Assembly: GCF_003986935.1 (NCBI RefSeq) | Contig: NZ_RJZE01000007.1 | Coordinates: 226,183-290,182 of the forward strand | Length of the DNA: 64,000 nt | Source of the DNA: Paraburkholderia kururiensis JCM 10599 = LMG 19447 | GTDB lineage: Bacteria; Pseudomonadota; Gammaproteobacteria; Burkholderiales; Burkholderiaceae | Reading direction: 5' to 3' | Shown: positions 57,246-64,000 of the stretch, piece by piece | How positions within the stretch are numbered: position 1 is the stretch's first letter | Layout of the letters: every line of letters starts with the position of its first letter | Notes under the pieces: generated by a model | Databases searched by the model: none | Seen by the model: only the letters and a program-made list of their open reading frames with translations | What the model was told of the DNA's origin: nothing | Made by a program: the position numbers and the translations under genes

Positions 57246-58121
57246 TTGAACCGCCTCGGTTTTGTGCTTATCGTGGCGTTACTGCGCACGCTTTCCGTCC
57301 TTCCTTACAAATTCGTCGCAAGGCTCGGGATGATTGTCGGCACTGCGCTGTATGCGGTTCCGAGCCGCCGCAAGCATATCGTCCTGGTGAACTTGCGTCT
57401 TTGCTTCCCCGAGAAGACCAGCAGCGAACACCAGAAACTCGCAAGAGGTCACTTCCGCCACGTTGTTCGCAGTTATCTCGAGCGAGGCATCCAGTGGTTT
57501 GGCAGTGCGCAGTCGATCCGGGATATCGTGCAGATCGAAAGCAAAATTGATCTCGACGACGACGCCGCTCCGCCCACCATCTTCATGGGGTTTCACTTCG
57601 TAGGCATTGAGGTTGGTTGCATGCTCTACTCGACGCGCCTCCCGGTTGCCTCGCTGTACACACGTATGTCAAGCGCGGCCCTATGTGCGCTGGCCAAGCG
57701 CCAACGCGGCCGATTCGGGGCAGAGATGATCGAACGCGCGACCAGCGCTAAAAAGATCGTGGGATTGTTGCGTTCCGGCAAACCCGTCATGCTCGCGGCG
57801 GACATGGACCAGGGTGTCGACAACTCTGTTTTCGTCCCTTTCTTCGGCGTTCCCGCCTGTACGCTAACAGCCATTTCGCGTCTCGCGAGACTGGGGCACG
57901 CGCGGGTTGTTCCGTTCGTGACCGAGGTACTCCCGAACTATCAAGGGTATAAGTTGACGATTTTCGAGCCGCTCGCGGACTTCCCATCGGGGAGCGATGT
58001 GGTCGACGCACGCCGCATGAATGCGTTTCTTGAGGAGCAGGTCGTTAAGTTTCCCGAACAGTATTACTGGGTGCACCGGCGCTTCAAGCACCGACCACCT
58101 GGTATGGCATCGGTATATTGA
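57246..58121 (+). CDS. LpxL/HtrB-like lipid A acyltransferase (paralogue)
   Basis: A 291-residue lysophospholipid-acyltransferase-fold protein like the late lipid A acyltransferases. The TTG at 57246 follows AGAGGGGAC. One N-terminal membrane helix (LGFVLIVALLRTLSVLPYKFV) precedes the catalytic H-x4-E motif, seen as GFHFVGIEVG. LAADMDQGVDNSVFVPFFGVPA and YYWVHRRFKHRP complete the family pattern. It stands alone in an island region, so it is probably an accessory copy that modifies lipid A or another lipid. Confidence 0.82.
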   Translation: MNRLGFVLIVALLRTLSVLPYKFVARLGMIVGTALYAVPSRRKHIVLVNLRLCFPEKTSSEHQKLARGHFRHVVRSYLERGIQWFGSAQSIRDIVQIESKIDLDDDAAPPTIFMGFHFVGIEVGCMLYSTRLPVASLYTRMSSAALCALAKRQRGRFGAEMIERATSAKKIVGLLRSGKPVMLAADMDQGVDNSVFVPFFGVPACTLTAISRLARLGHARVVPFVTEVLPNYQGYKLTIFEPLADFPSGSDVVDARRMNAFLEEQVVKFPEQYYWVHRRFKHRPPGMASVY

Positions 58122-58190
58122 ACGGTTCGGCAGGTCAAGGAGCCTGACCGAAGGGGCGGACCGAAGATTGCGTATGTTGCGGGCATCATA

Positions 58191-58286
58191 GCCGCGAGCT
58201 ATTCGATCGCATTCCAGATCAATCTGCTGTCGTTGAGCGCCGCAGTCTAAGCCGCTCTCGCCGGGGCGCAGGGCCGAGGTTCCGCG
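58191..58286 (+). pseudogene. Scrap of a chemoreceptor signalling domain
   Basis: The frame reads IAFQINLLSLSAAV, then TAA, then AALAGAQGRGSA. This matches the MCP hairpin [27 protein letters not shown] with a Glu codon changed to TAA. It is a short orphan fragment. Confidence 0.7.
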
Positions 58287-58335
58287 ATACGCAGCGCATA
58301 AACGCGTGCCTTCATCCCCTGATCGCGTCAGAACG

Positions 58336-58638
58336 CTAAAGGTTGGCGAGCAATGCGAGTTGATGCCCGGTCTCGCAACCTTTCACCAGTGAGTAAGAGC
58401 ACAAACACTTCCGCTCGTCGGACGAGAACCCATACCCCCGGGAAAAGCTATCCCAACGCGCGTCGTCGATCGACATCGGCTTGCCGTGCGCGCGTGCGAA
58501 CCAGTTCATCATGCGACTCGCCTGGCGGTTAATCAACGCGCGCTCCCTGTCCAGAACGTACGATTCGTGTCCGGCGCGAAGAACAAGATAGTGAGGAATC
58601 TGGTGCGTTTCGCCACTCCGTGGGCCGTCAGCGTTCAG
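58336..58638 (-). CDS. Small protein of an unnamed family (start unresolved)
   Basis: The frame is open from 58644 and carries IPHYLVLRAGHESYVLDRER, then INRQASRMMNWFARAHG, ending GCETGHQLALLANL. It closely resembles the product at 63491-63814 over its whole length. No ATG or GTG lies before the conserved IPHYLVLR; the first options are CTG 58638 or an internal TTG at 58536 that would cut off the family motif. It may therefore be damaged or use a rare start. It overlaps the upstream protease gene end. Function unknown. Confidence 0.5.
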   Translation of the reverse strand: MNADGPRSGETHQIPHYLVLRAGHESYVLDRERALINRQASRMMNWFARAHGKPMSIDDARWDSFSRGYGFSSDERKCLCSYSLVKGCETGHQLALLANL

Positions 58639-59359
58639 TGAGCTTCATCAGTATGTCTGCATACCACGCGCAGTTCAGGCCAAGCGCCTCGTCATGCTCA
58701 GCGTCGCGCGCACCGATATCGAAGCGAGTCGAATGGACGCCGAGCAGCGTCCAGTGCAGTCCATCGTCGTGCATATTCAACTGTCCGCTGTCTGCCATGA
58801 CAACAGGGGCTCCGCTGGTTCCTCGATGCGTTCGCGCATCGGTAAGAAATTGCCCTTTCCCCTGGAATCTCAAGCCGAACGAAGACGCCACAACAGCGTG
58901 CCGGACCACCGGCAGATGGTGAAGCGAATCATGAAAACCAAGCGGATACCCCACCACGAGAAGCGGGCTGCCAATCTCAACGGCCTTGTCCAGGTCCGGC
59001 AGGTGCGCAGGGGTGAAGGTCCGATAAGTCATCGTATCCGGCAACGCCGATTTCTGCAGCTCCACAGCAGCCACATCAATCGCACCACCTGCATCGCAGC
59101 CTTGTCGCCAGACGGCTCGCTGGTCGACATAAAGCGGTACTGAAAACCAGGTGGAAGCACCGAGGTTCGCCGGATCGATGTGCAGTTCGATTTCGATGCG
59201 GTCCGGGAAATGGGCGCTCGGCTCGTCAATGAGGACGTGCCGGCTCGTCACGAAGAATAGCCGCTTCTCGCGGGCAAAAAAGAAGCCGCTCGCGCTCGTC
59301 ATCATCGCATCCTGCGAGAACGTATGCACGCGGGTAGCTGTTAGCAGTATTGAATCCAT
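58628..59359 (-). CDS. Trypsin-like serine protease, apparently cytoplasmic
   Basis: A 243-residue protease-fold protein. The triad is seen as H41 in FFVTSRHVLIDE, D95 in GAIDVAAVEL and S182 in HRGTSGAPVV. It begins MDSILLTATRVHTFSQDAMM with no signal peptide or PDZ domain. ATG 59359 follows AAGG. Small stand-alone proteases of this kind are often effector-like or part of phage-defence or stress modules, but no such role is shown here. It overlaps the small gene 58336-58638, and two other small genes lie just upstream on the same strand. Confidence 0.75.
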   Translation of the reverse strand: MDSILLTATRVHTFSQDAMMTSASGFFFAREKRLFFVTSRHVLIDEPSAHFPDRIEIELHIDPANLGASTWFSVPLYVDQRAVWRQGCDAGGAIDVAAVELQKSALPDTMTYRTFTPAHLPDLDKAVEIGSPLLVVGYPLGFHDSLHHLPVVRHAVVASSFGLRFQGKGQFLTDARTHRGTSGAPVVMADSGQLNMHDDGLHWTLLGVHSTRFDIGARDAEHDEALGLNCAWYADILMKLTER

Positions 59360-59438
59360 GAACCTTGCCACCCATTTGGCCACACGTCGATGCAGCCCAT
59401 TAAGCGTACGCGGCGGCGCTCGACGGTGGGCCGTCAGA

Positions 59439-59711
59439 TTACTCCGGAATCGCAATATCGCCGTTGACGAGTTGCCAGCCGTAGACCTCGGCGAAGTTCT
59501 TCGCGCTCTGCGGATCCTCGCATAGGGGCATGTCTGGGCAACCGCGAAACGGATAGATCACCCGCTTGTCGGAAAGACGAATCACCTTCAAGGACGGAAT
59601 AATGCCACCCATCGTCCGACGAAACGAAGCGGTGACCGCATAGTTCTCCGCGCCAGGGTTATCTTGCTGGATTCGCGTCTTCTCGATTCCACGGTCTTGC
59701 GGCCCCCTCAT
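59439..59711 (-). CDS. Small conserved-looking protein, unknown function
   Basis: A 90-residue protein whose core reads NYAVTASFRRTMGGIIPSLK, then VIYPFRGCPDMPLCED and a C-terminal helix SAKNFAEVYGWQLVNGDIAIPE. Its ATG overlaps the stop of the preceding gene (ATGA). The closing helix with G-x-x-x-I/V-x-G resembles that of the protein at 59708-59992. Not recognised beyond that. Confidence 0.6.
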   Translation of the reverse strand: MRGPQDRGIEKTRIQQDNPGAENYAVTASFRRTMGGIIPSLKVIRLSDKRVIYPFRGCPDMPLCEDPQSAKNFAEVYGWQLVNGDIAIPE

Positions 59712-59992
59712 AGATCGCGCACGGACTGCCCGTCGACCTGTCCATCAATCAAGCGCTCCGCATAGCCGTTGGATGCCCTTCGCGCCTCGCCCGCATCGCT
59801 AAACGGCGCACGACGTGGAATCCGAAATACGCGGCTGGCCGTCAGTGTGTCGTCGGTGCCTCGGCGGCATATCCTGACGGCAGCGTCAAAGCCGGCATCG
59901 TAGTCGAATGAGCCAACGGCTCCCCGGGGAATGCGGGAATAGACGAGGGGATAGATCTCCAACCCTCTGTAAGTTCTGACGTACTCGCTCAT
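59708..59992 (-). CDS. Small YRGxEI-type protein, unknown function
   Basis: A 94-residue protein starting MSEYVRTYRGLEIYPLVYSR. A beta-rich middle precedes a helix (FSDAGEARRASNGYAERLID). The YRGxEI opening recurs at 63215-63472. It is coupled to the next gene by an ATGA overlap and probably starts an operon with the protease. Function unknown. Confidence 0.6.
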   Translation of the reverse strand: MSEYVRTYRGLEIYPLVYSRIPRGAVGSFDYDAGFDAAVRICRRGTDDTLTASRVFRIPRRAPFSDAGEARRASNGYAERLIDGQVDGQSVRDL

Positions 59993-60566
59993 GATGAAGT
60001 CCAAAAGTGTGAGCCCGACGAGAAATAGCCGGGAACCGCCCAGCGTGTGGGAAATGGGCGATTGCTGCAAATGAAATGGCGGCGCACAGCGTGCCGCAGA
60101 GCTCGGGATGGTGCGACTATCGCAGCGACGCAGCTAGCGGAATCGGCGTCCGGAGAGGGAATATCGCTTCCTCTGGAACGAGGAGAGAGCTGACCAGCAG
60201 TAGACGGGAATCAAGTGCCCCCGTGGAACGCAAACTCCGAGGGACGATGGACATGACAGAAGCCTGGAACTGACGCAATCAGTGTACCACCCGGCCTGCT
60301 AGTAGGCCGCCCCTTTTATTGAGCGTCAGACCAGGCACCGGTGATCCCTGGCTTCGGATTAGCATCGTAGTCCGACGGACATGCCGCTCGCGACCGCGGC
60401 CGATGGTTATCGTACGAAATCAACTTCGATGACTAACCGATGTTAGCCCTGGCTTGCCAACGTCTGCCGCCAGAGGCACCCGCGCATTGGAATGCCCGCG
60501 CGAAAGCGAAGGCAAATGACCCTTGATGGCCCGGCAGCGACCCGACGCCGTCCGGCCTAGGGCCCC
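59993..60566. other. Intergenic stretch without recognised gene
   Basis: About 570 bases. A 65-residue open frame on the plus strand shows no domain and overlaps the promoter region of the small-gene operon. No RNA gene or repeat was recognised. Confidence 0.4.
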
Positions 60567-61193
60567 TCACACGTCGGTTTGCTCAACCATCTCGAGTGCA
60601 TCATCGACCTCAATTCCGAGGTATCGAACCGTGCTCTCTAGCTTCGTGTGTCCGAGCAGTAACTGCACTGCCCTCAGATTTTTCGTGCGACGGTAAATCA
60701 GCGAAGCCTTGGTCCGGCGCATCGTATGCGCTCCGTAAGCTGCAACATCCAGTCCGATCGCTCGTATCCAGCGATGGACCCGTCGAGCGTATTGTCGGGT
60801 CGACAGGTGCGGCGATTCGTGGATGCGACCCGGAAACAGATCGTCGCCGCGCGAAAGCGCCGCGGCTCGCATCCACGCCTCTACGCTCGTACGTGTCTGC
60901 CCGGTGATCTCGAACTGTACCGGCCGCTGCGTCTTCTGCTACGTGATCGTCGTCCGCGCTGCGACGCGCGAGCCCAGGCATATGTCCGAGACTCGCAACC
61001 GCGTGAAATCGCACCCTCGTAGCTTGCTGTCGATCGCAAGATTGAATAATGCCAGGTCTCGCGTCTTTCCGGCGAGCTGTAAGCGGATACGAATCGCCCA
61101 GATCTCTCTGAGCTTAAGTGGTGACTTCTGGCCCGTCAGTCTTCCCTCGTTCCACGGCACGCGCCGCGCGCTGCCGACACCAATGGCTTCCAT
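60567..61193 (-). pseudogene. Tyrosine recombinase split by one in-frame amber codon
   Basis: Read through, this is a 208-residue small integrase. The N-terminal half shows PWNEGRLTGQKSPLKLREIW and ALFNLAIDSKLRGCDFTRLR. The C-terminal half has the catalytic HTMRRTKASLIYRR, LLLGHTKLESTVRYLG and end in MVEQTDV. A TAG at 60939-60941 interrupts VAARTTIT-stop-QKTQRPVQFEIT in the same frame. Both flanking halves are otherwise intact, so the damage is one base (probably CAG to TAG). Confidence 0.85.
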
Positions 61194-61410
61194 GACGATT
61201 CTCCTTTCGACGGAAGGAGAGTCAGTCTGCGCCGATCAGCGGCGGACGGAAGTCCGACCCAAAACGGTCTGCCAATCGCAGAAAATCAAGCGGCTGGTGT
61301 ACGAGCGTAACCGGCCGTCTGTACCGGTTCCCCATGCAAAGGTTGGCCGAGACAGCGGGCCGCAAACCAGATGTCCGCTAGAGCATGGCTGGCTGCCTGG
61401 CAGTTGCCAG

Positions 61411-61623
61411 TCAGTACTGCTTTTTCGGCGGCAACGACCGTTTGATCTGCTTGCGCAGGCGTGCCACTGCAGCAGCCTTTTGGCGTTTGCGTTCTGCGGT
61501 AGGTTTTTCATAGGCTGTCCGGGCGCGGAGTTCCGGAATCAAGCCGGTGCGCTCGATCGCACGACGGAAACGGCGTAATGCAACTTCCACGGGCTCGTCG
61601 GGTTTCAGAATTACGGTCGTCAA
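61411..61623 (-). CDS. rpsU: 30S ribosomal protein S21
   Basis: A 70-residue S21 protein starting at TTG 61623 after [27 protein letters not shown], then [20 protein letters not shown] and a basic tail [17 protein letters not shown]21 helps initiation on the small subunit. Burkholderia often carry several S21 copies; the position near cspA suggests a stress- or cold-related copy. Confidence 0.9.
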   Translation of the reverse strand: MTTVILKPDEPVEVALRRFRRAIERTGLIPELRARTAYEKPTAERKRQKAAAVARLRKQIKRSLPPKKQY

Positions 61624-61817
61624 TTTGTTCCCTGGTTGAAATCTGGCTGCCTGATGAGCGGCGATATGGCTCGCGCACAGCGTCGCGGCACAGGTAAGAG
61701 CCACAGCCGACGGTTGCGTATCGCGTCTCCACGATAACGAAATGCCTCTCTCCGTTCATGCTTACGCCCGCCCGGGCGCCTCAGGCGCATTGCATGTTTC
61801 GGGCCGAGGCGTCGACT

Positions 61818-62042
61818 TTAACCGCGCGTGTCGACCCAGTTGCGTGCCCAGTGATTTGAGTGCCGCAACGCCAGCTCTTCGCTCCTGAAGTAATCGAGCG
61901 AATAAAACCAGTAGCGGCCTTCAGCCCGAGCACTATCGATGCGCTCGAGCAGCACGTTGGATGAAAAGCTACCGTCAGGCAAACGATGCGCCGAAGGTTG
62001 AACGGCATAACCATTGTATTGGTGAATCTGTTTTCTCTGCAT
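61818..62042 (-). CDS. Small YxGY-type protein between cspA and rpsU
   Basis: A 74-residue protein: MQRKQIHQYNGYAVQPSAHR, then a beta-rich stretch (FSSNVLLERIDSARAEGRYWFYSLDYF) and a helix ending HWARNWVDTRG. The YNGYAVQ opening and closing helix resemble the other small proteins of this region. No strong ribosome binding site is visible. Function unknown. Confidence 0.6.
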   Translation of the reverse strand: MQRKQIHQYNGYAVQPSAHRLPDGSFSSNVLLERIDSARAEGRYWFYSLDYFRSEELALRHSNHWARNWVDTRG

Positions 62043-62319
62043 TTTAGTTCTAGTAATACTGGAGTGCGCACGTACCGTGCGAACAGTGCACGGGTGCGCC
62101 GGTTCGAAGCCATTCGAGCCGAGTTCAGATGCAATCGAAAAACGAAAAGTGGCTTTGAAGCCTGAGGAAAGATTGCGGTGCAACGAGGGGCGTAGGGCGT
62201 CTGGCGAACTGTGCAATAGACAGATGCCAGACAGGAGCGATGGCGCCAACTGAGGGCGATGAAGCTCCGAGGGTGCTGCTGCAACCCGGCATCCGTCGCG
62301 GGAGGCCGGGCCTCCAACT

Positions 62320-62523
62320 TTACATCGGCTTGATGTTAGCCGCTTGCAGCCCCTTCGGGCCTTGCTTCGTTTCGAAGCTCACCTTCTGATTTTCAGCCAG
62401 CGTCTTGAAGCCGTCGCCCCTGATTTCGGAGAAGTGCGCGAACAGGTCGTCGCCACCTTTGTCCGGGGTGATGAAGCCAAAGCCTTTGCTGTCGTTGAAC
62501 CACTTAACGGTACCGGTATCCAT
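62320..62523 (-). CDS. cspA: Cold-shock protein CspA family
   Basis: A 67-residue cold-shock RNA chaperone. RNP1 is KGFGFI and RNP2 is DLFAHFSEI; the start is [20 protein letters not shown]. It binds single-stranded RNA and DNA and resolves structures at low temperature. A GGATTCCT (AGGAATCC on this strand) ribosome binding site lies upstream. A long leader upstream fits cold-shock control. Confidence 0.95.
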   Translation of the reverse strand: MDTGTVKWFNDSKGFGFITPDKGGDDLFAHFSEIRGDGFKTLAENQKVSFETKQGPKGLQAANIKPM

Positions 62524-63214
62524 GAGGAATCCTTGAAGAAAAATACGAAGATTTGCCCTATAAAGAGCGCGTGAAGCTTCAAGGAGAGAGAGGACAACGA
62601 ATACCGCTGAGGAGCGAGCAATTGATGAACAGCAATCGAACTTCTTGAACTTCGAACGGCAGAGTACGCGCCGGACGGATCAGCGTCAATACTTATCTTG
62701 TAACTGTTTCACCCCGGCGGTTGCTCTGCGGACGAAGCGATGCAACTTAGTTGTGCCCGGCACCTGAGAGTGCCCCGTCTGGCCGCGGGGGCGGCCTGGC
62801 ACAACCCGATGGTGACACCGGACGTGCGGCAATGGAATCGAACAAAGGGACTGCACAGCGCCCACCCAGATTCGGCTCAAATCAGCGGATTGACTGGCCG
62901 CTCCCAAGGCACAGCGCACACCGGAATGGCCGGGCTGCGCTCGCTTCCTGGCCGACTGTTGCCCGACACCGGGCATGACGATCGCCTACAGAGCGACGCT
63001 CGTGCAAATGGAATGGGCCGACCCGCTTTGGCCGTTTAGTTCCACTTCGATGGACCTCCGGCATTAACAAACTCAACGGCCATTGAGGAATGCGAACATA
63101 CAGTGTTCACACCGGGTTGCAGATGGGGCAATGCGGCAGCCTCGTGTCATTTCGGCGTCTGACGAAGCTGCAATTGGCAACATCTCCGTGCAACGGTGGG
63201 CACCCACGCTCCCG
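62524..63214. other. Intergenic stretch: cspA leader and unassigned DNA
   Basis: The first 150-200 bases are probably the cspA leader and promoter. The remainder, to 63214, has only short open frames without domains. Composition is mixed. No element recognised. Confidence 0.4.
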
Positions 63215-63472
63215 TCAGTCAATGGGATCTCCGTCCACGATGGCCACTCCAAGAAGCACGTCAATTGCAGCTCGCCCGGCGGCTTCAGCGATGAGATACG
63301 CCCAGCGGCGTGTATAGGGGCCGTTGTGCAGCGAAATCTTGTCTCCGCTCCTACCCACGACGCGAAGGTTTTCTCCACCCTTGATCTGAAACGTGACGTC
63401 GTAAAGATCCACTGAGGACTGACTCAGTTCAACATGAATCTCAAATCCACGGTACGCGATCATCCGATACAT
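63215..63472 (-). CDS. Small YRGxEI-type protein (second copy)
   Basis: An 85-residue protein: MYRMIAYRGFEIHVELSQSS, then VTFQIKGGENLRVVGRSGDK and a helix AYLIAEAAGRAAIDVLLG. The opening YRGFEI matches YRGLEI at 59992, and the layout of strands then one helix is the same. It follows the HYLVLR-type gene by 18 bases. Function unknown. Confidence 0.6.
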   Translation of the reverse strand: MYRMIAYRGFEIHVELSQSSVDLYDVTFQIKGGENLRVVGRSGDKISLHNGPYTRRWAYLIAEAAGRAAIDVLLGVAIVDGDPID

Positions 63473-63490
63473 CAGGCGCTCCGTTGGGGG

Positions 63491-63814
63491 TCAGAGGTCA
63501 GCCAGCAATCTGAGCTGGTGTTCGCTTTCGGCGCCACAAACAAGTGCGTACGCTCGCACTTCGGCCCGCTCGGCGGGCGAGATGGATTCCGAGCCGAAAA
63601 AGTCGTTCCATTCGTCGTTCGCAATCGAAGTGAGGGCGCCGCGAGTTCTTGCGAACGCATGCAGGAGACGGCTTGCTTCGCGGCGCAAAACACGGCGCTC
63701 AGCGTTCAGCACATACGGTTGGCAGCCCGTACGAAGCACGAGGTAATGCGGAATCACATCGAGGTCAATTTGCAAGGCCGATACCGGTCTGTAGAGCCCA
63801 TGCGCTCGGTTCAC
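63491..63814 (-). CDS. Small HYLVLR-type protein (second copy)
   Basis: About 107 residues if the GTG at 63814 is used; the frame remains open to the window edge at 64000. The conserved core is DVIPHYLVLRTGCQPYVLNA, then RREASRLLHAFARTRG and the end CGAESEHQLRLLADL, matching the product at 58336-58638. It precedes a YRGxEI gene. Start and function unresolved. Confidence 0.55.
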   Translation of the reverse strand: MNRAHGLYRPVSALQIDLDVIPHYLVLRTGCQPYVLNAERRVLRREASRLLHAFARTRGALTSIANDEWNDFFGSESISPAERAEVRAYALVCGAESEHQLRLLADL

Positions 63815-64000
63815 CGCTTCGCTGTGCGGACCACCGCTCTCCACGGGAAAGATGCGAAGCGACGCTCTCCGACGAGCTATCGTTGAAAGTGGTGTACGCG
63901 GCGTAGGGAAGAGGCAGGAGAAGGCGGTGGCGATTGAAGGAGAATGTTGCTTCTCACGGTAACACTTCCACAATCGAACTCCACCACCATGGCGAAACAT

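Noticed and set aside
62740..63039. A plus-strand open frame of 99 codons near the right end
   Set aside because: No ribosome binding site, no domain, and opposite-strand frames are equally long. Composition is not gene-like.

Overview
The window looks like about 64 kb of chromosome from a Burkholderia-group betaproteobacterium (Burkholderia, Paraburkholderia, Caballeronia or a relative). The evidence is very high GC with strong third-position GC, a pqqABCDE operon beside a sigma-54 activator, two OmpR-type two-component systems paired with cytochrome b561-like proteins, a CspA/S21 pair, and an iaaA-gsiABCD-type peptide operon. There is no rRNA, tRNA or CRISPR array. The species is not determined.

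Layout. 1-6.4 kb: a sugar ABC transporter built around a GH42 beta-galactosidase; the ATPase runs off the left edge. 6.5-8.1 kb: a hipA-hipB toxin-antitoxin pair with its own palindromic operator. 8.2-24 kb: a redox, low-oxygen and metal-stress block. It holds c-type cytochromes, two cytochrome b561-like proteins each followed by a two-component system, a CDF exporter, a VTT-like membrane protein, a P-type ATPase fused to hemerythrin, a periplasmic rubrerythrin, a tandem universal stress protein and a stand-alone hemerythrin. Several of these genes carry TTGAC/T-N4-G/ATCAA palindromes of the Crp/FNR type at promoter-appropriate distances.

24-37.3 kb: a PQQ-dependent alcohol oxidation regulon. 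It has an aldehyde dehydrogenase, a quinoprotein alcohol dehydrogenase, a fused solute-binding/cytochrome c protein, a chemoreceptor, pqqABCDE and an AcoR-type sigma-54 activator. GG-N10-GC promoters precede the aldehyde dehydrogenase, the alcohol dehydrogenase, pqqA and the activator. TGTTCC-N5-GGAACA-like paired sites lie upstream of the first three, so a single regulon can be read directly from the DNA.

37.8-45 kb: an MscK/MscS-type channel, a secreted PQQ-like beta-propeller, a GH114-like lipoprotein and a ClC channel. 45-55.9 kb: a scavenging operon for isoaspartyl or D-amino-acid peptides. An RpiR regulator lies divergent from an Asp/Glu racemase and is followed by isoaspartyl peptidase, GsiA-GsiB-GsiC-GsiD, a DmpA-type peptidase and a DppA-type D-aminopeptidase. 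Twin palindromes in the divergent promoter are probable operators.

55.9-64 kb: a lower-GC, patchy region with signs of insertion and decay. It contains an ESPR-type signal-peptide fragment of a two-partner secretion protein, an IS1182-type transposase tail, a chemoreceptor scrap and an integrase broken by one amber codon. Between these are an LpxL-like acyltransferase, a cytoplasmic-looking trypsin-like protease, S21, CspA and several small proteins that seem to share one fold. This is the least explained part of the window.
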